DNA from: JAFGPL01 sp963781805
GTDB taxonomy: Bacteria; Bacteroidota; Bacteroidia; Bacteroidales; UBA10428
DNA: 64,000 nt
Direction of reading: 5' to 3'
NCBI GenBank assembly: GCA_963781805.1
Contig: CAWAHF010000004.1
Coordinates: 5,642,001 to 5,706,000, forward strand
Notes under the pieces: generated by a model
The model's input: only the letters and a program-made list of their open reading frames with translations
Told to the model about the DNA's origin: nothing
Databases searched by the model: none
In this document: one piece after another, positions 17,460 to 26,299 of the stretch
Layout of the letters: each line of letters starts with the position of its first letter
Position numbering within the stretch: the first letter of the stretch is position 1
Position numbers and translations under genes: made by a program

Positions 17460-18704
17460 TTAGATTTTCACTCTGTAAATCTGGCTTTTTCCTTCGAAAT
17501 TGGCTCGGAAGATTATCCATTTTCCATCGGGCGAAAAATGAACGTTGGGTTCCAAATCGTAATCATGGTGTATCATGTTTACCAGTTTTTCAGATTTCAG
17601 ACTGTCTTGCTGAGGATGAAACAGGTAGATCCATTGGCCGTTTTGTGCTTTAGCCACTTGAGACGGATCGCCTCCATCTCCGGCAAAACTCTTCTGATCA
17701 GGTGAAATATTGAAATGAATAGACCATTCATCCCGTTTCAGCGCATAACGCCTTTCCACACCGGTTTCAATATTCACTCCTGCAAGGTAAAATGTTTTCC
17801 CTTTGGGTATCTGCAAATCGAACCAGATGGTTTTGCCGTCGACACTGAAGAATTCATGCCCGGCAATTTCATTTACCACAGTCCTTTTATGCATAAGTCT
17901 CGGTTGTTTTTCCTTAATGTTTATTAGCCAAATCCTGTCAAGCTTGTGCCAGGGACCTTCATGACAAAACATAAGATAATCGGGATTAGTAGGTGAGAAC
18001 TGTACATGATTCAGCCAGGCCGTATCGCTAAATATGATTTCCATTTTCCCGGTTTCAACATTGATAGTAAACAGAGAATGTTTTAATTTAGCTTCAAAAA
18101 TCAGGTTAAAAAAATCTGATTTTCTGGGATTATTTCTGAGAATGGAATCTTTCTCAGCACTGCTGATTGATCCTGCCAGCAGCGTTTCATCGGCATTCAA
18201 CGTAGTCACACCTCCCCGAATGGAATCCGGAAAAACAAAAATCAGGTGCGTTTCAAGATTATCGATATTTGTAGCAAACACACTGTCTTTGCTTTGATAA
18301 AATACTTCTCTTCGCTTTTTTCCAACAATTTCTCCAAAAAAGGGTGATGTATGATGTGTAATCTGTTTTGTTTCCTTAGTTTTCAGATTTATGGTAAATA
18401 ATTGTCTGCTTTCACCCCGGCCAAATACTTTATCTGTTTGATTGGAATGCATGCTTCCGTAATAAACCATTAAGTCTCCTTCGTTTCCTTTTTCAGGTAT
18501 AAACGGATTGTTGTGAAAATAGAAACTCCGCTTATTACCGATGGTATCCGTTAATCGTTCCACTTCATGACCTGTGTCTTTATCCATCCATTTATCGGGC
18601 ATGGGTGTAATGGAACCTGTTTCAAGTACCGGTAAATTATTTTTAATGCACGATAATATGATTGAAATCAGAATTGCGATGGGAATATACCTGTGCTTAT
18701 TCAT
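17460..18704 (-). CDS. Oligogalacturonate lyase-like lipoprotein (PL22)
   Basis: A 414-residue lipoprotein (ISIILSC, lipobox cysteine at 19) with a seven-bladed propeller. The start of the mature protein, PDKWMDKDTGHEVERLT then FYFHNNPF, is the hallmark of oligogalacturonate lyases. The conserved histidines are visible: H233 in LNHVQFSP, H248 in CHEGPW, H283 in GHEFF, H330 and H389 in NVHFSPDG. The family binds manganese and cleaves unsaturated galacturonate oligomers to the keto-uronate. Classical members are cytoplasmic, so a lipoprotein form would work in the periplasm. It sits between the rhamnose mutarotase gene and the GH106-like gene. Confidence 0.85.
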   Translation of the reverse strand: MNKHRYIPIAILISIILSCIKNNLPVLETGSITPMPDKWMDKDTGHEVERLTDTIGNKRSFYFHNNPFIPEKGNEGDLMVYYGSMHSNQTDKVFGRGESRQLFTINLKTKETKQITHHTSPFFGEIVGKKRREVFYQSKDSVFATNIDNLETHLIFVFPDSIRGGVTTLNADETLLAGSISSAEKDSILRNNPRKSDFFNLIFEAKLKHSLFTINVETGKMEIIFSDTAWLNHVQFSPTNPDYLMFCHEGPWHKLDRIWLINIKEKQPRLMHKRTVVNEIAGHEFFSVDGKTIWFDLQIPKGKTFYLAGVNIETGVERRYALKRDEWSIHFNISPDQKSFAGDGGDPSQVAKAQNGQWIYLFHPQQDSLKSEKLVNMIHHDYDLEPNVHFSPDGKWIIFRANFEGKSQIYRVKI

Positions 18705-18799
18705 GATTTTATGTTTTAAGATAAAATGTAGTATCCATCAAACTGCAAAATATCATGCACAGATGAGCAATACATGATTTCTGCAGAAGAAGGTATAAA

Positions 18800-19114
18800 T
18801 CAATCCATATGAAAGACTTCCGGCATAGGAATTGAAATAGGAGAGTTATCAGGATTGGTGTCCATAATATCTGCCATATATTTCCACCATTTTTGTACGA
18901 TTTCAGTTTTGCCCAAATCCTGGGAGCCACTATCACCAACAACTTTCTGCACAGCAAAAAGAAAATTGGTTTCTTCATCCAGAAAAATAGTATAGTCTCT
19001 TACACCGGCATCAGACAAAAGTTTTTTTAATTCGGGCCAGATGGCATTGTGTCTTTTTTTATACTCTTCAGCAAATCCGGGTTTCAATTTCATTTTAAAT
19101 GCAAGTCTTTTCAT
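18800..19114 (-). CDS. rhaM: L-rhamnose mutarotase
   Basis: A 104-residue protein matching RhaM in length and motifs: Y18 and H22 in YKKRHNAIWPEL, the active-site pair of the E. coli enzyme, then a C-terminal WWKYMADIM segment. It interconverts alpha and beta anomers of L-rhamnose. It is the first gene of the minus-strand operon, 95 bases ahead of the PL22-like gene, and the only one without an export signal. It would therefore act in the cytoplasm on rhamnose released by the GH106 enzyme. The other rhamnose genes (isomerase, kinase, aldolase, transporter) are not in this window. Confidence 0.92.
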   Translation of the reverse strand: MKRLAFKMKLKPGFAEEYKKRHNAIWPELKKLLSDAGVRDYTIFLDEETNFLFAVQKVVGDSGSQDLGKTEIVQKWWKYMADIMDTNPDNSPISIPMPEVFHMD

Positions 19115-19384
19115 GAGTTGATGTTTTATAATTAGTAATTCGTTTTTTTCCTTAGGTGATGCGTTTTCAGGAAATATAAAAGTATCACTTTTTTGTCACA
19201 ATTCACCAAAAACCTTCGATTGCACCAACAAAAAATTTTCTGAATCACACCTCCGTGCTGTGATTGTGATTCGGTTCCGGATATAATCACCCTCAATGGC
19301 TCAGGGTATTATTTATGATGTCAAATTTGCTTTAATAGTTTTATTTATATAATTTTCATAAACCAATTTCCGAAATATTCTTTT

Positions 19385-22300
19385 ATGGGTAAAACTAAAA
19401 TAAATAATATTTCCGGAGTGAAGAAAAACCCTGATTTGCTTGAAAATAAGGATTCTTCATCGAATTTTGTTAATGGTCTAACAGAAAAACTACGAAAACT
19501 GGAATTAGAAAACAGGAAACTTAGGGAAGAAGTACATCAGCTTAAAGAAATCCGGCAAGCGTTAAACGAAAGTAATGAAAAATACCAGATTTTGCTTAAT
19601 ACATCTGTTAATACCATAACAATTATCAGGGATGGAAAAATAATTTATGCAAATCCCGCCTTTTTAAAAGCGTTTGGATATATTAATTCAGATGATCTAG
19701 TTGGAAAGGATTTTGGATCGCTGCTTGATCCGGGAGATTTCGGTGATTTAAACAAAAAATTGCAGCGTCTCGAAGAAGGCAGAAGCACAGAAACTGCTCA
19801 ATTAAAGCAAATTAGAAAAGATGGTTTTAGGGTAATTATGGAGTATACTACAATTCCTATTAAACATGAGAATCAACCGGCAATTTTGTTTATAGGGCAG
19901 AATATTACTCCATGGAAAGAGTCAGAAGAGGCCTTGAGAGAAAGCCAGCAGAAATTGTCGGCAATATTTGAATGTGCTCCCGATTGCATTCTGATGACCG
20001 ATTTGAATCATCACATCAAATTGTTCAACAGGCCCGTTCATGGCTATTCTGTTGATCAGCTCTTGAATTCTGATTTTATCGAACTGGTTACCGAGGAGTA
20101 CCATCACCAAATCGATGAATATTTTTCTTCAGTGGTTAAGTCTATAGATACCTCCGGCACTGAATTTATTTTGAAAAATAGCCAACCGGTTATCTGGCTT
20201 AGTTGCCGTATCGCCCTACTTAATTATGGCAGTCATTCTGCCGGTTTTATTATTACACTTACCGACATTTCAAAGCAAAAGGAATCGGAATTGAGGATTA
20301 TAGAAAGCGAAAAAAGATATATTTCTTTGGTTGACAATATTAACAGCGGAGTTATCATTCTCCAAACCGGTTCGATCAGCAGTGAATTTATTGTAAAGGA
20401 TATCAATAAAGCGGCCCTGAAAATATTCTCGAAGAAAAAAGCCGAAGTCAAAAAGTCAAACTTAATAAATCTTTTAAGTGAATATGGTTCCAATGGCGTT
20501 ATTAATGTATTGGAGCAGGTTCATAAAAAGGGCGATCCGAAATTTATCCGTGCTACATATTATCAATCTGAACATTTTACCGGTTGGCTGGAACATTACT
20601 TTTATAAAATTTCCGGAGGCGAGGTAATTGCAGTGATTGAAGATGTTTCTGAAAAATACAATGCAACTTCCGAACTAAAAAAGGCAAGAAAAGACTGGCA
20701 GGATATCTTTGAGGCGATTGGTCAGCCTGCATTGATTCTTGATAAGAATCGTAACATTATTTCTGCTAATAAAGCTGTAATGACGTTAACAGGCAAAAGT
20801 CAGGAAGATCTTCGTCACTATAAATGCTATGAGATATTTCATTCCAATAAAAATCATTCGCAGGATAATTGTCCATTGCATTCGCTATTAAGTAGTAAGG
20901 ATTATAAAACAAAAGAGATTGAAATTGAGGCTCTTGATGGCACATATATGGTATCGTGCACTCCGATTTTGGATGATACCGGAAGTATTAGCAAAATAAT
21001 TCACATAGCCACCGACATTACTGATATAAAAGATGCAAAAAATGCATTATCTGAAAGTCTTACCAGATATCAAAATCTGGTAGATACGATTCCATACGGC
21101 ATCTCTGAAATTGACATCGACGGTAAAATCATTTTTACAAATTCTGCCCTCCTAAAAATGCTTGGATATAAACCGAAAGAATTACTTGGCAAAACTATAT
21201 ACGACCTGCAAATTAGTGATGAATTCAGGGAAAATACAAGAATGTATTACGATGAAATCAGACGTCATCGTTGTGTACCTCAGCCTTATGTGACAAAAAA
21301 TTTAAAATCGGATGGCTCCCAAATTGATGTTCAGATCGACTGGAATTACCTTGAAGATAGTGATGGAAAAATCATCGGTTTTATTTCAGTTAATTCAGAC
21401 ATAACCGAGAGACTCAAGGCTGACGAGGAATTAAAAGCAGCTAAGGAAAAAGCTGAAGAAAGCGACAGATTAAAATCAGCTTTTTTATCAAATATGAGTC
21501 ATGAAATAAGAACACCGCTAAATGGAATTATAGGATTTTCAACCATGTTAAATGAAGAAAAAATTTCTCCGGCGAAACGAATGGAATATAAAGATTTTAT
21601 TCAGCGGGCAGCAAACCAATTGTTAAATATTATAAACGATCTAATTGATATATCCAAGATTGAGTCAGGCCAATTGTCACTTCACAAAAAAAATGTGCAT
21701 ATTGATCAGTTGTTGAACGAACTGTTCGAATATTATCAGGAAGAGTTAAAGAAAAATGAAAAGGAGCATCTGGAACTGATATTACAAACACCCAAAGGAA
21801 GTAAGGGGTATCAGATTGTTTCTGATGAGGTTAGGTTAAGGCAGGTGCTGATTAACCTGCTTATCAATGCATTGAAATTTACTGAAAAGGGAAAAATCGA
21901 ATTTGGTTATGAGCTATTATCTGATACAACACTGAAATTCTTTGTAAAAGACACGGGTATTGGTATAGCAAATCAAAATCTGAAAATAGTTTTTGAAAGA
22001 TTCAGACAGGAAGACGATTCCTTCAGAAGAGAGTTCGGTGGTGCAGGACTTGGCCTGGCTATTTCAAAAGGAATTGTCGATAAAATGGGAGGTAAGATAT
22101 GGGTAACTTCAACCAAAAACAAAGGATCGGAATTTTATTTTACCATTCCGCTATTTGAACCTGTTATGAAACCTTTGCTGGGAACTATACCTGCCGATAA
22201 ATATGTCTGGCCTGATTCTTCTGTATTAGTAGTGGAAGATGACCCGATAAATGTTGAACTTATTAAAGCTACTTTTAAAAAATCTCAGGCCATGGTGGTT

Positions 22301-22582
22301 TATGCCAAAGATGGTGAAGAAGCAATACGGATATTTAGCGAAAAGCCTGATTTTGATGTGGTCTTACTCGATATACGTCTGCCTTATCTTGATGGATATA
22401 GCGTTGCACGTCAGATGAGAAAAATTAATCCGGCTATAAAAGTCATTGCTTATTCTGCATATGCTATGGAGAAAGATAAAACGAGGGCAAAAGATGCGGG
22501 TTTCGACGGATATTTAACGAAACCAGCGCTACCGGAGGAAATTCTCGAAATAGTAGACCGACACTTAAAAAAGAACCAGTAA
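19385..22582 (+). CDS. Cytoplasmic hybrid histidine kinase with about five PAS domains
   Basis: A 1065-residue hybrid kinase without transmembrane segments. After a coiled coil (about 30-65) come PAS-type sensor domains near 66-178, 186-300, 308-425, 434-550 and 558-678. HisKA follows with phospho-acceptor H706 (MSHEIRTPLNG). The ATPase domain has N-box LLINALKF, G1 DTGIGI and G2 GAGLGLAIS (about 815-925). The receiver (945-1062) has phospho-acceptor D996. The fourth PAS domain carries C481, C496 and several histidines (CYEIFHS to NCPLHS), which could bind metal or sense redox. It lacks a periplasmic sensor and an AraC domain, so it is not a classic polysaccharide hybrid regulator, although it is divergent from the pectin operon. 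Confidence 0.92.
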   Translation: MGKTKINNISGVKKNPDLLENKDSSSNFVNGLTEKLRKLELENRKLREEVHQLKEIRQALNESNEKYQILLNTSVNTITIIRDGKIIYANPAFLKAFGYINSDDLVGKDFGSLLDPGDFGDLNKKLQRLEEGRSTETAQLKQIRKDGFRVIMEYTTIPIKHENQPAILFIGQNITPWKESEEALRESQQKLSAIFECAPDCILMTDLNHHIKLFNRPVHGYSVDQLLNSDFIELVTEEYHHQIDEYFSSVVKSIDTSGTEFILKNSQPVIWLSCRIALLNYGSHSAGFIITLTDISKQKESELRIIESEKRYISLVDNINSGVIILQTGSISSEFIVKDINKAALKIFSKKKAEVKKSNLINLLSEYGSNGVINVLEQVHKKGDPKFIRATYYQSEHFTGWLEHYFYKISGGEVIAVIEDVSEKYNATSELKKARKDWQDIFEAIGQPALILDKNRNIISANKAVMTLTGKSQEDLRHYKCYEIFHSNKNHSQDNCPLHSLLSSKDYKTKEIEIEALDGTYMVSCTPILDDTGSISKIIHIATDITDIKDAKNALSESLTRYQNLVDTIPYGISEIDIDGKIIFTNSALLKMLGYKPKELLGKTIYDLQISDEFRENTRMYYDEIRRHRCVPQPYVTKNLKSDGSQIDVQIDWNYLEDSDGKIIGFISVNSDITERLKADEELKAAKEKAEESDRLKSAFLSNMSHEIRTPLNGIIGFSTMLNEEKISPAKRMEYKDFIQRAANQLLNIINDLIDISKIESGQLSLHKKNVHIDQLLNELFEYYQEELKKNEKEHLELILQTPKGSKGYQIVSDEVRLRQVLINLLINALKFTEKGKIEFGYELLSDTTLKFFVKDTGIGIANQNLKIVFERFRQEDDSFRREFGGAGLGLAISKGIVDKMGGKIWVTSTKNKGSEFYFTIPLFEPVMKPLLGTIPADKYVWPDSSVLVVEDDPINVELIKATFKKSQAMVVYAKDGEEAIRIFSEKPDFDVVLLDIRLPYLDGYSVARQMRKINPAIKVIAYSAYAMEKDKTRAKDAGFDGYLTKPALPEEILEIVDRHLKKNQ

Positions 22583-22592
22583 AGAATTAATT

Positions 22593-23204
22593 TCACTTAA
22601 CATAAAAGTCAAGCATTCGGCTATCTTCAATATAGGCTGTGAGATGATCATTGCGTTGAACTGCACCAACACCTGCAGGTGTTCCTGTATAAATTAAATC
22701 GCCCATTTTCAGGGTAAGAAATTTTGACACATAAGAGATTATTTCTTCAAAGCTGAAAATCATATCTTTTGTATTTCCTGTCTGGACAATTTCTCCGTTT
22801 TTTTCCAAATGGAATTTAATAGCCTGTTTATCAGGCAATTTTTCTTTTTTAATAAATTTTCCAAGCGGCGCCGAACCGTCAAAGGCTTTGGCAATTTCCC
22901 AGGGTTTCCCTTCAGATGCCTGTTTCTTCTGCAAATCTCTGGCGGTAAAATCTATGCCTATACCAATATTTTCAAAGTAACGGTGGGCAAATTTTTTATC
23001 TATATTTTTACCGAGCCGGCTTATTTTAAGTACAATTTCGGTTTCGTAATGAATTTCATTTGAAAAATCCGGTAAAAAAAATGGATTGTTATTCAGGATT
23101 AAAGAAGAGTCCGGTTTCAGAAAAAAGATGGGTTCCGACGGAACCGGATTTTTTAATTCTCTGGCATGATCCGTGTAATTCCTTCCGATACAAATAATTT
23201 TCAT
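22593..23204 (-). CDS. Fumarylacetoacetate hydrolase family protein
   Basis: A 203-residue FAH-fold protein. Metal ligands of the family are visible: E54 and E56 in HYETEIV and D85 in GIGIDFTARD. The C-terminal TGTPAGVG loop is also characteristic. Members act on beta-diketo acids, for example acylpyruvate hydrolysis or oxaloacetate decarboxylation; the compact ~200-residue form is usually of the acylpyruvase/YcgM type. It ends 10 bases from the convergent kinase gene and lies 16 bases downstream of the exonuclease gene on the same strand. The substrate remains open. Confidence 0.88.
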   Translation of the reverse strand: MKIICIGRNYTDHARELKNPVPSEPIFFLKPDSSLILNNNPFFLPDFSNEIHYETEIVLKISRLGKNIDKKFAHRYFENIGIGIDFTARDLQKKQASEGKPWEIAKAFDGSAPLGKFIKKEKLPDKQAIKFHLEKNGEIVQTGNTKDMIFSFEEIISYVSKFLTLKMGDLIYTGTPAGVGAVQRNDHLTAYIEDSRMLDFYVK

Positions 23205-23220
23205 GGTAATATATCAACAA

Positions 23221-23991
23221 CTAATTTTTAAATGCGCCCCGAAGTTTTATTTGAGTCAATATTTTCTTGGTGAATTGTGGAAATTCATTATTCATCATCC
23301 AACTATAGTAGGCTGGGTCTTTTTTAAACACATCCTCAACATACTGTCCTTTGTATTTACCAAAATTAAACATTTCCTTTTCTTTGTCGTCGAAAATAAT
23401 TCTCCCGGCAAAATCTGCATTTTTGTTATGGCTTGAAAAAATCGACAATTCATCAATATCTGAAGGAAGATCCTTATATCTGTCCAGTTGTGCCTCCAGA
23501 ACTTCAAACGTAGCTTTCGTGTCTGCTTCAGCGCTGTGTGCGTCTTCAAGATCTTTATTGCAATAGAACCTTAATGCAGCCTCAAGGTTGCGTTGTTCTT
23601 TTTTATGAAAAATTACCTGAACATCTATAAATTTTCGCTTTTTTAAATCCAAATCTACATTTGCCCTGATAAATTCTTCAGCAAGCAACGGTAAATCGAA
23701 TTTGTTGGAATTAAAACCTGCAAAATCACATCCTTCAAATGCATTTGCAATGGATTGGGCAACCTCCTGAAATGTGGGTGAATCTTTTACATCATCGTTT
23801 GTGATACCATGTATCTCGGTAACTTTTTCAGGAATGGGAATGGTAGGATTTATCCGCATGGTGTGCGTTTCCTGCTCTCCATTCGGATATACTTTCAAGT
23901 ACGAAATCTCAACAATTCTGTCGGTTACGATATTAATACCTGTAGTTTCAAGGTCGAAAATTATCAGTGGATTTTTAAGCTTTAAATTCAT
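23221..23991 (-). CDS. DEDDh 3'-5' exonuclease (DNA polymerase III epsilon-like)
   Basis: A 256-residue exonuclease. The DEDDh motifs are FDLETTG (ExoI), NSNKFDLPLL (ExoII) and HSAEADT (ExoIII with the histidine). A C-terminal DUF3820-like domain follows (FNFGKYKGQYVEDVFKKDP to the end). The frame stays open six codons further upstream to 24009, but that segment lies over the terminator after dnaN, so MNLKLKNPL at 23991 is preferred. It may proofread or trim DNA; it lies directly downstream of dnaN, which suggests a replication role. It is not the standard DnaQ, and a role in repair is equally possible. Confidence 0.87.
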   Translation of the reverse strand: MNLKLKNPLIIFDLETTGINIVTDRIVEISYLKVYPNGEQETHTMRINPTIPIPEKVTEIHGITNDDVKDSPTFQEVAQSIANAFEGCDFAGFNSNKFDLPLLAEEFIRANVDLDLKKRKFIDVQVIFHKKEQRNLEAALRFYCNKDLEDAHSAEADTKATFEVLEAQLDRYKDLPSDIDELSIFSSHNKNADFAGRIIFDDKEKEMFNFGKYKGQYVEDVFKKDPAYYSWMMNNEFPQFTKKILTQIKLRGAFKN

Positions 23992-24004
23992 TCGTATTGA
24001 TTTA

Positions 24005-24038
24005 AACAAAAAAAGAGTCCCTGAAAGGTCCTCTTTTT
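24005..24038 (-). terminator. Intrinsic terminator after dnaN
   Basis: On the minus strand, downstream of the dnaN stop, AAAAAGAG and CTCTTTTT form the stem. An internal GA/GA tandem mismatch and a CC/GG pair close a short loop, followed by a T-tract. It separates dnaN from the exonuclease gene and helps place the exonuclease start at 23991. Confidence 0.55.
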
Positions 24039-24058
24039 CTGGTGATTTATTATGAAAA

Positions 24059-25183
24059 TTAGTTGTTTATCATCATAGGCATAAGTAACATCAGAACATC
24101 CTCATCATCTTTTTCAAGAGGAAGGAACAGACCTGCCCTCGAAGGATCCGACAATTCCATAACAATGTCGGACGATTGAAGATTATTTAGGATTTCAATC
24201 AGAAAAACAGATTTGAATCCGATGTCCATTTCATCCCCTTCATACTGACATGAAAGACGTTCGTATGCCGAAATGGAAAAATCAATGTCCTGTGCAGATA
24301 TTGTAATCTGGTTACCGGTAAGATGTAATTTGACCAGATTACTTGCCTGATTTGAAAAGACGGATACTCGTTTTAGGGTATTTAAAAATTTCAGCCGATC
24401 AATAATCATTTTGTTTTGATTATCGGTAGGTATTACTGAATTGTAACTGGGATAATTACCTTCTACCAGTCTGCATATCAGTTTATAATTGCTAAGCGTA
24501 AACAGGGCATTTTTATCGTCAACTTCAACAAGTACATCGCCCTTTTCCCTGGTTAGCAGGTTTTTTAATAAACTGGCAGGTTTCTTAGGCAGAATAAACG
24601 ATGCATTAATATCCGTTGCAACTTCTTTATGTTTGCATCGCACGAGTTTATGTGCATCAGAAGCTACAAAAATAAGTTCCTCCGGTGATATTTCAATGAA
24701 AATACCATTCATAACAGGGCGCAGTTCATCATCGGCAGTGGCAAACAGCGTACTTGTAATTCCGCCCTCAAGCAGATCTGCGGCAATTTTTAGATTTGAT
24801 TTTTTATCATCTTTAATAGCAGGCAATTGTGGAAAATCAGACCCGTTCTGACCAATGATGGTAAATTGACCATTTTCGCTGGAAATAACAATCGCAAGCG
24901 TATCGGTGTTGATATCAAATGTAAGCGGCTGCTCCGGAAATTCCTTAAGTGTATCGGTAAGAATTCGTGCCGGTACCGAAATTATTCCTGAATCTGATGT
25001 ATTTTGAAGATTCATGGAGGTAACCATGGTAGTTTCAAGGTCCGAGGCTGTTATTTCAAGGGTTTTTCCATCTAGGTTAAAAAGAAAATTGTCCAGTATG
25101 GGTAATGTGTTTTTCGGACTGATAACTCTGCTGACTGATTGCAGGTGATTCAATAGGTCGATGCTGGATACAACAAACTTCAT
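24059..25183 (-). CDS. dnaN: DNA polymerase III beta subunit (sliding clamp)
   Basis: A 374-residue beta clamp with the three repeated clamp domains. It begins MKFVVSSIDLLNHLQSVSRV, has the family segment TLPILDNFLFN at about 27-37, and ends in a short LMLLMPMMINN tail equivalent to the MPMR-type C-terminus. It forms the ring that tethers polymerase III to DNA. It stands alone here rather than beside dnaA, as is common in this phylum. A terminator follows it, and about 108 AT-rich bases precede it. Confidence 0.96.
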   Translation of the reverse strand: MKFVVSSIDLLNHLQSVSRVISPKNTLPILDNFLFNLDGKTLEITASDLETTMVTSMNLQNTSDSGIISVPARILTDTLKEFPEQPLTFDINTDTLAIVISSENGQFTIIGQNGSDFPQLPAIKDDKKSNLKIAADLLEGGITSTLFATADDELRPVMNGIFIEISPEELIFVASDAHKLVRCKHKEVATDINASFILPKKPASLLKNLLTREKGDVLVEVDDKNALFTLSNYKLICRLVEGNYPSYNSVIPTDNQNKMIIDRLKFLNTLKRVSVFSNQASNLVKLHLTGNQITISAQDIDFSISAYERLSCQYEGDEMDIGFKSVFLIEILNNLQSSDIVMELSDPSRAGLFLPLEKDDEDVLMLLMPMMINN

Positions 25184-25291
25184 CTATTTAATTTTTAAGT
25201 ATGATTATTTCAATTAGTTAATTAATTATGATGCTTACTCTTCAGGGAATCAATATTACAAAAAAAATGGAATTTCTTTAAACGATGTGAC

Positions 25292-26299
25292 CTATTTTTT
25301 TAGAAAATCGTCTAATTCTCTTAAAATAGGGTCGATATCCAAATATTTTATCAGGACCACACCCTTTTCGTTGTTGATAGTTCCGTAACACAGGTTTAGA
25401 TCATATCCTGCAGGATTATTATTATTATTATCAATCGGGGCCAGAGGTTTTTTATAAAGCTTAATTGTAGTTATTTTGCCTGCTTTATCCTGAAGTGTTA
25501 CTTCTGCCATTACCAAATCTCCTGTAAGAACAATGGTATCGGGGGGGTCTACGGGATAGTATTTCAAATCGGAGAAGAAATACCGGTAGTCGTTCATCAT
25601 TTTAAAATTGACATTGTTCATTTTATTCCCTGTTTCAGGATTGAACAATTCCGGAGAATTTTGTGGATGAAAGATAAATTTAAAGGAATGATGTTTCTTG
25701 TCAGGATATTTTATTGAAACCGAAGTAATGTCATCGGGCGTATAACTGAACATCGTATTATCTTTCCAGAAAGAGAGTTCAGGATTAAAAATCCAGGTAA
25801 AATCACCTTCGGGAAATCCTTTAAGTTTCACAAGAAAGGGCATTTTGGCTTTTTGATTTAAAATGATGACACCCCTAACTTCCGTTGTATCGTAATCGAT
25901 ATAAAATGCCCTAACCAGTCGTTCATCTGCATAAACCTCCACATTAGTCCCGGCGTTCTGAAGTTTTTTGGTTGCAACTGCCTGATAATTACGGGGTAAA
26001 GGAGAAATAGCTTCAAGTCTTGGCAAAGCAGTTAAAATTAATTTAACCATGTCCTTTTTTGCACGAAGTGAATTATTTAAACGCCAGTACTCTTTTTCTT
26101 TCTCCAGGAGGATTGAAGATGTATCTGAACGAATGATTATTTTATCAATCGCATCCATGTTTTTAACAGAAAATTCTTTTTCTCCGCCTCTTAGGGAACC
26201 TGAATTATTTTTAAAATGTAAACCTACAGCAATGGCCAATAATACAATGACTGCAATGATCAGGTATAGATATGACTTCATAAGCTTGATCGGATTCAC
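25292..26299 (-). CDS. DUF4340 domain membrane-anchored protein of the Gld ABC cluster
   Basis: A 335-residue protein with one N-terminal membrane anchor (about residues 9-27) and a DUF4340 periplasmic region (NMDAIDKIIIRSDTSSILLE onward). DUF4340 proteins are regularly encoded next to GldG/ABC_transp_aux proteins and are thought to belong to the same membrane assembly. Its start overlaps the stop of the gldG-like gene by four bases, so it is translated with it. No enzymatic motif is visible. It is the last gene of the gldF-gldG-DUF4340 unit. Confidence 0.82.
   Translation of the reverse strand: MNPIKLMKSYLYLIIAVIVLLAIAVGLHFKNNSGSLRGGEKEFSVKNMDAIDKIIIRSDTSSILLEKEKEYWRLNNSLRAKKDMVKLILTALPRLEAISPLPRNYQAVATKKLQNAGTNVEVYADERLVRAFYIDYDTTEVRGVIILNQKAKMPFLVKLKGFPEGDFTWIFNPELSFWKDNTMFSYTPDDITSVSIKYPDKKHHSFKFIFHPQNSPELFNPETGNKMNNVNFKMMNDYRYFFSDLKYYPVDPPDTIVLTGDLVMAEVTLQDKAGKITTIKLYKKPLAPIDNNNNNPAGYDLNLCYGTINNEKGVVLIKYLDIDPILRELDDFLKK

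Noticed and set aside
19385..22582. Hybrid kinase as the regulator of the pectin operon
   Set aside because: It is divergent from the operon but lacks the periplasmic sensor and AraC domain of polysaccharide hybrid regulators, so the link rests on position alone.
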